From: an uncultured Alphaproteobacteria bacterium
GTDB lineage: Bacteria > Pseudomonadota > Alphaproteobacteria > Thalassobaculales > Thalassobaculaceae
Length of the DNA stretch: 15,331 nt
Reading direction: 5' to 3'
NCBI GenBank assembly: GCA_938028645.1
Contig: CALIMD010000087.1
Coordinates: forward strand, 1 to 15,331
Positions 8,601 to 15,331 of the stretch are shown here, piece by piece. The notes beneath the pieces were generated by a model that worked only from the letters and a program-made list of their open reading frames with translations, was not told where the DNA came from and searched no databases. Each line of letters begins with the position of its first letter. The stretch's first letter is position 1. The translations under genes and the position numbers were made by a program.

Positions 8601-9189
8601 GCGATTTTGGGATCCTGACGCGGGGCTAATAAAACTAAACGGTACTGATTTAAAAGATTACACGCTAGATGATTTGAGAAGCCGAATAGCTCTAGTTGCT
8701 CAGGATACCTATTTATTTAACGATACGCTCCGAGCAAATATCTTAATAGCTAAGCCGGATGCGAGTGAGGCAGAACTTAAAAATGCGATAGAGGGTGCCG
8801 CTCTTGGTGATTTGATTGCAGTATTGCCTGACGGATTAAATACCGAGGTAGGAGAGAGAGGGACCAGTCTATCGGGAGGACAAAGACAACGCGTTTCCAT
8901 AGCGAGGGCGTTTCTAAAGAATGCACCTATCCTAATTCTAGACGAAGCAACCAGTCATCTCGACTCTGTTAATGAATCTGAGATACGCCGTCAGCTTGAT
9001 AGGCTAAAGGTAAATAGGACAACAATAATAATAGCGCATCGTTTATCTACTATCAAAGACGCAGATCAAATCATCGTACTCGAAGAAGGTAGATTAATGG
9101 AGCGGGGAAGACATAATGATCTTATTGAATTAGATGGTTTCTATGCAAAGCTTGTATCCCGTCAGTTGTCCAGCGTTAGGGTCGATTAA
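5605..9189 (+). CDS. Single-chain CydDC-like ABC exporter (TMD-NBD-TMD-NBD)
   Basis: A 1194-residue protein holding two complete half-transporters. Half 1: membrane domain about 15-310, Walker A G369-S376 (G-P-S-G-C-G-K-S), signature L-S-G-G-Q 473-477, Walker B D497 with catalytic E498, switch H529. A charged linker at about 575-625 follows. Half 2: membrane domain about 630-900, Walker A G985-T992 (G-T-S-G-A-G-K-T), L-S-G-G-Q 1089-1093, D1113/E1114, H1145. Both ATP sites therefore look competent, unlike many heterodimeric exporters with one degenerate site. The first membrane domain has CydD-like traits: R-S-G-x-L followed by V-E-x-L-E-x-Y-F and Y-L-P-Q, then T-L-K-A-F-G. CydDC of E. coli (two subunits of nearly 600 residues) moves cysteine and glutathione into the periplasm and is needed for cytochrome bd assembly; fused forms are known in actinobacteria. 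No cydAB is present here, so the cargo is uncertain; a lipid or drug exporter is an alternative. It meets the MlrC-like gene tail to tail after 27 bases. Confidence 0.9.
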   Translation: MHLELRLWQFTKGVRSRIFYSMIIGLLSSGFGVARLALLGWLIGKVFNGATVIDLLIPSAAIIAVMVLRGVLEHFRTMIAHKTAAQVQKKLRKNLFDHITTLGPAYTGSQRSGALTLSIVEGVEQLETYFGQYLPQLLISFFTPILIFIFVAFIDLPVAGVLVGFALLALFLPALWHSLDVKNSKGRQHSYAVFASEFLDSIQGLATLKAFGQSTNRADSLEFKARDLFRKTMWVLGTNVLSRGITDCSITIGAAAALALGASRVVNEQMELSGLLIILLMGVEIFRPMRDLRSVLHQGMVGMSAAQGIYDILDAKPQVENKSSKPITERLTPSISFRNVQFSYLNSLRSVYQNLSFDVAAGECLGVVGPSGCGKSSLVKLILRFFDPQGGIITLGGVDLKEMSFSQIRENIAVVNQDTFLFHGTVGDNIRMGRPEASDEELRLAAKSANIDDFIKSLPQQYDTVIGEKGIKLSGGQRQRVAIARAILRDSPILILDEALSAVDAENEAIIQDALNKLMVGRTTIILAHRLSSIIDCDRIIVLDDGEVVETGIHSDLISRDNTYSALMRDQAMQAGSAHRIKEVAKSAYNSKIDNLDNISGGAKTPETEGVIKAEGLNWYQVIKSLMGVIMPWKGRLGLTFFFGVTRVLAYIGVGVASALIVLSLKNGTDYDQYLIWLWMLAPLAGITHWLESWVAHDMAFRLLAEMRIDAFRKLDALAPSYLVRRRTGDLMNLATHDIELIEYFFAHTVAPAFVAFLIPSLVLIVLGTQSLWIAAALLPFLIAVGLSPFLMRGSVDRLGSKAREASGELGAYAIDSIQGLGEIITFQDEERRAKGFDRLADTHIALRIPFFKQLTFQHSLLEVLTGFGGLAVVVSGTLMVQHGEVSSGILPLLTLLAMSAFLPVSEIAQIGRQLADTLGSTRRYYALENEPIPVVDGPGAPPAKKSEASLEMQGLTFSYPGQTRYALRDIDLKILSGETVALVGTSGAGKTTTAQMLMRFWDPDAGLIKLNGTDLKDYTLDDLRSRIALVAQDTYLFNDTLRANILIAKPDASEAELKNAIEGAALGDLIAVLPDGLNTEVGERGTSLSGGQRQRVSIARAFLKNAPILILDEATSHLDSVNESEIRRQLDRLKVNRTTIIIAHRLSTIKDADQIIVLEEGRLMERGRHNDLIELDGFYAKLVSRQLSSVRVD

Positions 9190-9216
9190 TTATGTCAATA
9201 GGAGTTAAAATAGAGG

Positions 9217-10686
9217 CTAAATTTTATCTAAAGGATGAATGGGACGTTGCAGTTTTTCATAATTGACTTTAGCAATATTGACGCGTGTTGGCCCTGGTGT
9301 ATCCGCTGTAAAAATTTGCGAGGCATAGGGACCGAAGGTGGCTCGGAAATGAGATGGTGACTTTACAAAAACTAGTTTTGCTTGTGTTAAATCAAGTCCT
9401 ACAGAGGTAAATTGTCCCGTATCCCATTCCAGACCACTGATAGACCGAACAGCAATTCTTATAGAGCCAATTTCCAAAACAGCTGTGAGGCCAAAGTTCA
9501 TTTCTGCGCCTTCTAATCCAGCCGACATTTTGAAAATACCATTGGTTATTGTTTTAACGATTGCTTCAATCTCCAACGGGGTTCCATCATTGCGAGATAA
9601 GCTATGCCCTAATCTAGTTTTAATTTTAGATCCAATGCCGAGTTTTGCGGCCAAACCTGCAGCTGGTGCATCAACTAAAGTCACATATGTTAATCCCGGA
9701 TTTTTATCCACGTTCAATCTTAAGAGGGTTTTTAATACCGTTATACTATCCCCTGCCGCGCCGCCGCTTGTCGCATCTCCGCAGTCTGCAACTACAGCTG
9801 TTCCAGGTGTGCTTAATCCTTTTATTATAGCATTATCCAGGCTATCTAAATTCGGTAACAGGGAGTCCCTTAATCTCCAAGCGATATTGCTTAACTTGTC
9901 AGCGTGAAACTGAGCTTTATTAGCACTCCCGTCAGTACATACTAAACTCGCAAATCCTAAATCTTTAAAGTCGAGCCATGGCTGTACCATGAAATACGAT
10001 GCGGCTAGGACTTCTTTATCATTTTCCAGACAACGTGCTTTTGCAACGATCTCCGTCATGGGGCCTTCCGTGGTTCGACTATTTACTGGGCTAATTATCA
10101 TTGGTTTTTTTGATAATGCCATAACAGGTTTTATTTTACCTGAAATAGTATCGATCAGGATCTGAGCTGTTTTTTGACCTGTCCTAAACATATCTACATG
10201 TGGATAGCTTTCATAGCCGACAAAGAAAACATTCTTTTGAAGCATTTGTGGTGTTACGTGGGCGTGCAAATCTAATGAAACTCCGATTGGAGTACCCTCT
10301 GGTAGCAGACGACGAACACTATTTAATATTTCACTTTCGCAGTCTTCTTGGTCTTCAGCAGCCATACTGCCGTGTAGCGCTAATAATAATCCATCAAGCC
10401 TAGGCGCAGATTTAATTTCTTGAACAAGTAATCTTAAAAGAGTGCTAAAGCATTCGCGCGTTAAAGGTCCGCCGCATGATCCATGTGTTGCTATTAAGGG
10501 AATGGGAGTTGCGTTGTTTGTTTCCAAAACACTTAGCATGCCAGTTAATTCAATTTGGACGGAATCTAGCTCCCTTAGAACAGCTTCCCCCTGTCGAATA
10601 TATTGCGCTGAAAAATGATCGAGAGTTGTTTTGAATGGAACGAACGTATTGGACTCCTGAATGATTTGTGCAAGACCAATCCGCAT
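9217..10686 (-). CDS. M81-family metallopeptidase (MlrC / microcystinase C-like)
   Basis: A 489-residue protein of typical MlrC length. The N-terminal domain opens with the family motif R-I-G-L-A-Q-I-x-x-E-S-N-T-F and carries A-L-H-G-S-M (H105), the D-L-H-A-H motif (D139, H141, H143) and Y-P-H-x-D (H163), the likely zinc-binding residues. The C-terminal domain, from about residue 295, has D-C-G-D-A-T-S-G-G and T-P-G-P-T-R. MlrC was described as the last linear-peptide hydrolase of microcystin degradation, but most relatives sit in bacteria with no microcystin pathway and probably hydrolyse small amides, modified amino acids or peptides in the cytoplasm. ATG 10686 is supported by GGGAG at 10694-10698 with 7-base spacing. 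It is the last gene of the Liv transporter operon, 77 bases after livF, which suggests that it processes the imported compound. There is no signal peptide. Confidence 0.92.
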   Translation of the reverse strand: MRIGLAQIIQESNTFVPFKTTLDHFSAQYIRQGEAVLRELDSVQIELTGMLSVLETNNATPIPLIATHGSCGGPLTRECFSTLLRLLVQEIKSAPRLDGLLLALHGSMAAEDQEDCESEILNSVRRLLPEGTPIGVSLDLHAHVTPQMLQKNVFFVGYESYPHVDMFRTGQKTAQILIDTISGKIKPVMALSKKPMIISPVNSRTTEGPMTEIVAKARCLENDKEVLAASYFMVQPWLDFKDLGFASLVCTDGSANKAQFHADKLSNIAWRLRDSLLPNLDSLDNAIIKGLSTPGTAVVADCGDATSGGAAGDSITVLKTLLRLNVDKNPGLTYVTLVDAPAAGLAAKLGIGSKIKTRLGHSLSRNDGTPLEIEAIVKTITNGIFKMSAGLEGAEMNFGLTAVLEIGSIRIAVRSISGLEWDTGQFTSVGLDLTQAKLVFVKSPSHFRATFGPYASQIFTADTPGPTRVNIAKVNYEKLQRPIHPLDKI

Positions 10687-10763
10687 CCTTCTACTCCCAA
10701 AATGAAAAAAGTGGTTCTATCTTCACATTTGTGGGTGATTTGGAAAAAAACAGTTGTTTATTT

Positions 10764-11576
10764 TTAACTAAGCCAGCGTTTTTTGCGACGATAGTGCTTA
10801 ACGTCTTTAAAACTCTTCTGATCGCCTTGCGAAATACCCAAATAGAACTCTTTAACATCGTCATTGTCAGCAAGTGCCTTCGCCTCTCCTTCCATAACTA
10901 TACGTCCGTTTTCCAATATGTAACCTGTTTTTGCATAACGCAATGCAATGGAGGCGTTTTGTTCGGCGAGTAGAATTGATACCTGTTTTTCTCTATTTAA
11001 TAAGGCTACAATCTCAAAAATTTCCTCAACTAACTGTGGCGCCAAGCCCATCGATGGTTCATCTAGTAACATTAATTTGGGTCTTGCCATTAATGCTCTT
11101 CCAATCGCCACCATTTGTTGTTCCCCGCCAGATATGTATCCAGCTAAAGATTTAAATCTTTCTTTAAGTCTAGGAAAGTATCCATACACCATTTCTAGAT
11201 CTTCTGAGATACCCTTTCTATCTGCACCTCTGGTGTAGGCACCGGTCATGAGGTTCTCCTCAACTGTGAGGTGTTCGAAACAGTGCCGACCCTCCATAAC
11301 CTGAATAACGCCACGCTTCACCAAGTCACTTGGCGTCAGAGACTGAATTTCCTGATTTTCGTAATGTATGGAGCCTTTAGTTACCTCACCGCGCTCCGAA
11401 CTCAAAAGATTGGATATTGATTTGAGTGTTGTTGTTTTACCTGCTCCGTTGGCACCGAGGAGGGCTACAATTCCCCCCTCGGGTACCTCCAGAGATACGC
11501 CTTTTAATACGAGGATTACATGGTTGTATATAACCTCGATATTATTAACAGATAATAGGTTCACTTTGTCGTTCAC
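10764..11576 (-). CDS. livF: Branched-chain amino acid/amide-type ABC transporter ATPase LivF
   Basis: A 270-residue cytoplasmic ATPase of the hydrophobic amino acid uptake (HAAT) type. Walker A is at 41-48 (G-A-N-G-A-G-K-T), the signature at 148-152 reads I-S-G-G-E rather than the more usual L-S-G-G-E, and Walker B D172/E173 lies in L-L-D-E-P. The switch position reads A-E-Q-N (Q206), as is normal for LivF. The C-terminus adds a basic tail (about 252-270, ending K-K-R-W-L-S), longer than E. coli LivF (237 residues), a tail I recall in a subset of proteobacterial HAAT systems. The start is GTG at 11576, supported by GAGG at 11583-11586 with 6-base spacing. It lies 59 bases downstream of the substrate-binding protein gene and pairs with LivG to drive the LivH/LivM channel. 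Confidence 0.93.
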   Translation of the reverse strand: MNDKVNLLSVNNIEVIYNHVILVLKGVSLEVPEGGIVALLGANGAGKTTTLKSISNLLSSERGEVTKGSIHYENQEIQSLTPSDLVKRGVIQVMEGRHCFEHLTVEENLMTGAYTRGADRKGISEDLEMVYGYFPRLKERFKSLAGYISGGEQQMVAIGRALMARPKLMLLDEPSMGLAPQLVEEIFEIVALLNREKQVSILLAEQNASIALRYAKTGYILENGRIVMEGEAKALADNDDVKEFYLGISQGDQKSFKDVKHYRRKKRWLS

Positions 11577-11607
11577 TTCGTTCCTCGCTTATCGTTTTAA
11601 ACTGAGC

Positions 11608-11633
11608 ATTATTGACTCCGTGAACCCAATAAT
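11608..11633 (-). repeat. Inverted repeat just after the substrate-binding protein gene
   Basis: Arms ATTATTG and CAATAAT (11608-11614 and 11627-11633) are perfect complements around a 12-base loop, starting 2 bases beyond the stop codon. No T-run follows on the minus strand. Such a structure could protect the 3' end of the abundant binding-protein message or reduce read-through to livF, but the stem is AT-rich and weak. Confidence 0.3.
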
Positions 11634-11635
11634 TA

Positions 11636-12949
11636 TTAGCTGCAAGACTTTGGTGTGATGTTATTTTCCTTCGCAAACTTAGCTGCATCGGCTTCCATCA
11701 ATGGACGAACCAGATCTTTCATGACTGGGATCCAATCACTGACGACCTTCCAGGTCTTAGTGCTTGCATTCCATTGTTGAAACAGAACTGGATGCCCACC
11801 TTCGTGGTCATTACACGTCACCTTGATTGGAGGATATCCAGGTAAGCCAATGCGTTTCCAATCAGCAGCTGTGACATTAGTATTCTCATAACCCCACTGC
11901 ATCTGTTCGCCATTTGGAACCTTAACATTAAAATGTTTTTGAGCATTTCTAACTGCTTCAACAACAAATACATGGTTTAACATACCGCGAATATAAAGTA
12001 CCTCTCCAGTCCGGCTAAGTTCACCGCCCCCAAGACCTTTGTCATATACATGCTTTTTGATCTCCGCATGTAATGGTGTCCCTCCACCAGGTGTGTGGAA
12101 TGTTGCCGCGATATAACCATTGGCTTTACCTCCGGATGGCAGAACATCATTTTCTGAACCTGACCACCAGTTTCCTATAAATCTATCCATTGGGAAACCT
12201 TGAGCGGCGGCTTCTTTAACGGCTACTTGGTTCATAACACCCCAACCAGACATAAAAATCCAATCTGGCTTTTTACGTCGTATTTGAAGCCATGTTGCCT
12301 TCTGTTCTTGACCTGGATGATCTACAGCTAGGAGAGTAAGATCAAATCCAAACTTCTCGGCCATCACTTTCAAAGTTGGGTTAGCTTCTTTTCCGTAGGC
12401 CGAGTTGTGATAGATGTGGACTATCTTTTTGCCTTTGAGTGAACCTAATCCACCTTCTTTACCCGCTATGTAGCTTATTACTGCGGTAGCTTGTGACCAA
12501 TAGGTCGCAGGGAAATTAAAAACCCATGGAAACACTGACCCTACTGCTGCAGAAGTTCTACCATACCCCATGGTTAGAAGAGGAATGTTGTCTTTGTAAC
12601 TTTTAGGGATCAACTGGTATGTAATTCCGGTTGAATTTGGAATTACCGTGACTGGTTTCTTGGATTTTAACTTCTCGTAACACTCCACACCAACTTTGGT
12701 GTTATACCCAGTTTCACATTCCTCGTGGACAATCTTTACACCGTTAATGCCGCCATCGCGCTCATTAATTAGTGTAAGATAGTCTTGCATACCGTTAGCA
12801 AATGGGATCCCGTTCGGTGCATAGGGACCGGTTCTATATACTAGCCCTGGCACAAAGATTTGTTCGGCGGCTATAGCTATTTCCGTGGCCACCATCGTGG
12901 TGAGGCCAAGCCCAGTCAAGACACCGATACCAAGTCGCTTGATATTCAT
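11636..12949 (-). CDS. Periplasmic substrate-binding protein of the Liv-type ABC transporter
   Basis: A 437-residue Leu/Ile/Val-binding-like protein (type I periplasmic fold, Peripla_BP_6). Residues 1-28 form a Sec signal peptide: basic M-N-I-K-R, hydrophobic core, and A-I-A-A before E29 as the likely cleavage site. The mature part begins with the strand expected of the fold (V-P-G-L-V-Y-R-T-G-P-Y-A) and includes N-G-M-Q-D-Y-L-T-L-I-N, typical of the family helix 1. It is somewhat longer than E. coli LivJ (about 367 residues), as are many alphaproteobacterial relatives binding amides, short peptides or aromatic acids, so the ligand need not be an amino acid. A strong ribosome site, AGGGAG at 12956-12961 with 6-base spacing, fits the high expression needed for a binding protein. 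It lies between livM (84-base gap) and livF in the same operon. Confidence 0.93.
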   Translation of the reverse strand: MNIKRLGIGVLTGLGLTTMVATEIAIAAEQIFVPGLVYRTGPYAPNGIPFANGMQDYLTLINERDGGINGVKIVHEECETGYNTKVGVECYEKLKSKKPVTVIPNSTGITYQLIPKSYKDNIPLLTMGYGRTSAAVGSVFPWVFNFPATYWSQATAVISYIAGKEGGLGSLKGKKIVHIYHNSAYGKEANPTLKVMAEKFGFDLTLLAVDHPGQEQKATWLQIRRKKPDWIFMSGWGVMNQVAVKEAAAQGFPMDRFIGNWWSGSENDVLPSGGKANGYIAATFHTPGGGTPLHAEIKKHVYDKGLGGGELSRTGEVLYIRGMLNHVFVVEAVRNAQKHFNVKVPNGEQMQWGYENTNVTAADWKRIGLPGYPPIKVTCNDHEGGHPVLFQQWNASTKTWKVVSDWIPVMKDLVRPLMEADAAKFAKENNITPKSCS

Positions 12950-13033
12950 TCTCTTCTCCCTGTTGGTTTAAATTTTTATAATTATTTTTGTTTATTATAT
13001 ATTCAGACTTAACCTACCGTTCGCCCCACTATT

Positions 13034-14110
13034 TCAATGGGGAAACGGCCACATTCTCAGTTTCTCCTTTGCTATTTGCCAAAGACGCGCTATTCCATGG
13101 GGTTCGACGATTAAGAAGAAAATAATCAATCCCCCAAAGAACATAAATTCGAAATGCTTAGCTGTAACGGCCTGCATTCCTAATGAACCTACCATCACAT
13201 TGGTTAATACGATTGGCATTAATATGATAAAAGCTGCTCCAACGAATGAGCCCATCATACTTCCGAGGCCGCCGATTATAATCATAAACAGAACCTGAAA
13301 GGACACGTTAATGTCGAAAGCTTCCGCTGTCTCTACACTTCCCAGCCACAAACTTAAAGCCATAGCGCCAGCCACCCCAACATAAAAAGAGCTAATTGAA
13401 AAAGCCATTAATTTAGTTTGAAAAGGACGGAAGCCGATTAATTCGGCGGCTATATCCATATCTCGGATTGCCATCCAAGATCGGCCAATTGGCCCACGAA
13501 CAAGGTTTTTGGCAGCCATCGCCAGAATAAGAACAAAAACGAGACAAAACAGGTAGCGATCCATGGCATCAGCATTTGCGCCCGTGACGGCAATCCCAAA
13601 TACCTCTCTTGGCGGCATGGTGATTGTCCCAGAAGGGGTGTAGTTCTGGAACCAGGCAACCTTATTAAATAACCAGCTCAGAAAAAATTGCGCAGCTAGC
13701 GTCGCAACGGCTAAATAAAAACCCTTAATTCTAAGTGATGGAATTCCAAAGAGTAGACCTACCCCAGCTGTAATAATCCCGGAAAGCAATAAAACAAACA
13801 CAAAGTTCATCTCAGGGAACCCAGTTGTTAGCTTGTAGCAAGCTACTGCTCCTACCGCCATAAACCCACCCGTTCCCAAAGACAATTGACCACAATATCC
13901 GGTTAGAATGTTCAGTCCAGTTGCGGCTAACGCGAATATGAGCACCGGTATCATGATGGCCTGGAAAAAATATTCTGTTCCAAAATATGGAACTGCAAAG
14001 AACGCTATCAGAAGCAGTAAGACCATGCCCCAATTATCTTGCTTTATTGGAAAAATTGCCTGATCAGCGGCGTAACTTGTCTTGAATTGACCTGATTCAC
14101 GATAAAACAT
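13034..14110 (-). CDS. livM: Liv-type ABC transporter permease LivM
   Basis: A 358-residue inner-membrane permease with about eight to ten hydrophobic segments. The family motif G-Y-C-G-Q-L-S-L-G is at 71-79, followed by the small-residue region G-x-x-x-V-G-A. The cytoplasmic coupling loop that contacts the ATPases is at about 205-226 (R-G-P-I-G-R-S-W-M-A-I-R-D). The N-terminal stretch of about 27 residues before the first membrane segment is hydrophilic and cytoplasmic. ATG 14110 lies 6 bases after the livH stop (5-base gap), so the two permease genes should be co-translated. LivM forms a heterodimeric channel with LivH. The C-terminus follows the usual I-V-E-P-H-G-I-A-R-L-W pattern and appears complete. 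Confidence 0.94.
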   Translation of the reverse strand: MFYRESGQFKTSYAADQAIFPIKQDNWGMVLLLLIAFFAVPYFGTEYFFQAIMIPVLIFALAATGLNILTGYCGQLSLGTGGFMAVGAVACYKLTTGFPEMNFVFVLLLSGIITAGVGLLFGIPSLRIKGFYLAVATLAAQFFLSWLFNKVAWFQNYTPSGTITMPPREVFGIAVTGANADAMDRYLFCLVFVLILAMAAKNLVRGPIGRSWMAIRDMDIAAELIGFRPFQTKLMAFSISSFYVGVAGAMALSLWLGSVETAEAFDINVSFQVLFMIIIGGLGSMMGSFVGAAFIILMPIVLTNVMVGSLGMQAVTAKHFEFMFFGGLIIFFLIVEPHGIARLWQIAKEKLRMWPFPH

Positions 14111-14115
14111 AGTTT

Positions 14116-15084
14116 TCAGACCCTCTCTATAATCTTATCGCCGAAAAGGCCTTGCGGTCGAAAGAGCAAAAATACTAACGCAACTACATATGCAAACCAG
14201 TTCTCGATAGCTCCATCTACTAGGGGGCCCCAATAAACTTCAGCAACTTTTTCACCAACGCCAATTATCAAACCTCCAACGATCGCGCCGGGAACAGAGG
14301 TGAAACCGCCCAAAATCAAAACTGGCAACGCTTTTAAGGCAATAAGCGAAAGGCTAAACTGAACCCCTGATTTTGATCCCCACATTATACCAGCTACTAG
14401 AGCTACGAGCCCGGCTACGGACCAAACAATTATCCAAATATTCTTCAGTGGAATTCCGACAGATAATGCGGCCTGGTGGTCATCTGCAACGGCTCGAAGA
14501 GCACGCCCTGTTCTTGTGTATTGAAAAAATAGGGCTAGTACCACAACTAGGAAGGCTGCAATTCCGGCTGCCCATAGATCAAAAATTTGTATCTGAATTT
14601 CACCAATTAAAAAATTACCAGTTGGTATTCCAACATCAAGCGCTTTGACTTCACTACCCCAGATTGTATCCCCTAATCCCTCGAGCACAAAGGCCAGACC
14701 AATAGTCGACATGAACATGATTATATGATCTTGGTTCACCAGCGGGCGTAGCACAATTCTCTCGACAGCAATGGCCAGTCCTATCATCACTATGAAGGTG
14801 ACTATAACCGCAGCCCATGCTGGTAATTCGGGTAATGATTTTTCAAGCGTAAATGGCATTGTCCCATTCATTAAGCCAACCAAGGTGAGTGCCGCGAACA
14901 GGGCGAAAACACCTTGGGCAAAGTTAAATACCCCTGAGGCCTTGAATATCAGCACAAACCCGAGAGCTACCAGTGAATACATTACCCCGGACATCAAGCC
15001 GCCAAACACCACCTCAGCAAGAAATGAAGGGTACTCGATCATATCCGCTATTGGCGCGATTAGGACAAGATTCAAAAATTCCAT
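14116..15084 (-). CDS. livH: Liv-type ABC transporter permease LivH
   Basis: A 322-residue inner-membrane permease. It carries the LivH hallmark F-N-F-A-Q-G at about 53-58, the coupling loop G-R-A-L-R-A-V-A-D-D at about 193-202 and the typical end F-R-P-Q-G-L-F-G. About eight membrane segments are visible. ATG 15084 is preferred over the TTG directly before it at 15087; the purine-rich site AAAGAG upstream fits either. The 49-base gap to the upstream livG fragment and 5-base gap to livM place it inside one operon. Confidence 0.94.
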   Translation of the reverse strand: MEFLNLVLIAPIADMIEYPSFLAEVVFGGLMSGVMYSLVALGFVLIFKASGVFNFAQGVFALFAALTLVGLMNGTMPFTLEKSLPELPAWAAVIVTFIVMIGLAIAVERIVLRPLVNQDHIIMFMSTIGLAFVLEGLGDTIWGSEVKALDVGIPTGNFLIGEIQIQIFDLWAAGIAAFLVVVLALFFQYTRTGRALRAVADDHQAALSVGIPLKNIWIIVWSVAGLVALVAGIMWGSKSGVQFSLSLIALKALPVLILGGFTSVPGAIVGGLIIGVGEKVAEVYWGPLVDGAIENWFAYVVALVFLLFRPQGLFGDKIIERV

Positions 15085-15133
15085 CAAGTTTTCTCTTTCT
15101 TAGTCTGAAGAGAGCAGTTTTGAGGACAATTTC

Positions 15134-15331
15134 TCAATGCGCTACTCCAAGATAAGCGTCAATTACATTTTGGTTGGCTTTAACCTCATTGGGTGTGCCG
15201 TCTGCTATTTTCTCGCCGTGATCTAAAACCACCACCCTATCAGATAAGTCCATTACGACCCCCATATCGTGCTCAATGAGTGCAATCGTTGTTCCAAATT
15301 CGTCGTTTACATCTAGTACAAACCGACACAT
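15134..15331 (-). CDS. livG: Liv-type ABC transporter ATPase LivG, C-terminal fragment (5' end off the right edge)
   Basis: Only the last 65 codons lie in the window. The ATG at 15331 is an internal methionine at the window edge, not a start. The fragment contains A-L-I-E-H-D-M, the switch histidine region of LivG, then S-D-R-V-V-V-L-D-H-G and the closing G-T-P-N-E-V with a Y-L-G end, all standard for LivG. Walker A, signature and Walker B motifs must lie to the right, outside the window. It is the upstream partner ATPase to LivF. Confidence 0.9.
   Translation of the reverse strand: MCRFVLDVNDEFGTTIALIEHDMGVVMDLSDRVVVLDHGEKIADGTPNEVKANQNVIDAYLGVAH

Noticed and set aside
9190..9216. Possible shared terminator between the convergent exporter and MlrC-like genes
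   Set aside because: The 27-base gap contains no inverted repeat of useful length.
9485..9907. A 140-codon plus-strand frame
   Set aside because: It is antisense to the MlrC-like gene, has no ribosome site and no recognisable domain.
10687..10763. Possible terminator between livF and the MlrC-like gene
   Set aside because: On the minus strand there is only a 4-base AAAC/GTTT stem before a T-run, too weak to call; the gap is short and fits one operon.
1..15331. CRISPR array, insertion sequence, tRNA, or toxin-antitoxin pair
   Set aside because: No regularly spaced repeats, transposase, terminal repeats, cloverleaf-like segment or paired small genes were seen by eye.

Overview
The window is AT-rich, gene-dense bacterial DNA. 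Gene content (leucine/isoleucine/valine-type ABC transporter, M81/MlrC hydrolase, TauD-like dioxygenase, ACSF2-like acyl-CoA ligase, fused CydDC-like exporter) and compact spacing suggest an alphaproteobacterium, possibly a marine or otherwise low-GC lineage. This is an inference from gene style: there is no rRNA or marker gene here. I saw no tRNA, CRISPR array, insertion sequence or phage gene.

Layout. (1) 1-3320, minus strand: a tightly overlapping three-gene unit, transcribed right to left. It holds a TauD/TfdA-type Fe(II)/2-oxoglutarate dioxygenase, a multi-pass b-type cytochrome with two H-x13-H pairs, and a large iron-sulfur/molybdopterin oxidoreductase whose DmsB-like ferredoxin part is fused to the N-terminus of the catalytic part; this last gene runs off the left edge. 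(2) 3321-3564: spacer with divergent transcription starts. (3) 3565-5253, plus: acyl-CoA synthetase. (4) 5380-5532, plus: a 50-residue highly charged protein preceded by a hairpin. (5) 5605-9189, plus: a single-chain ABC exporter with two membrane domains and two ATPase domains, CydDC-like. (6) 9217-15331, minus: a branched-chain-amino-acid/amide-type ABC transporter operon in the order livG (partial, right edge), livH, livM, substrate-binding protein, livF, followed by an M81 (MlrC-like) metallopeptidase.

How the parts may work together. In the left unit, a soluble oxygenase is translationally coupled to a membrane cytochrome and a Mo/Fe-S enzyme with no export signal. The topology fits a cytoplasm-facing enzyme passing electrons through four [4Fe-4S] clusters to a diheme cytochrome b and the quinone pool. 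If the dioxygenase releases sulfite from a sulfonate, as TauD does, the Mo enzyme could act like the sulfite dehydrogenase SoeABC; this is a hypothesis only. In the right unit, the Liv system probably imports an amino acid, peptide-like or amide compound that the MlrC-family hydrolase then opens in the cytoplasm.

No classical defence or mobile system is visible. The most unusual element is the dioxygenase-cytochrome b-fused Mo oxidoreductase unit at 1-3320.
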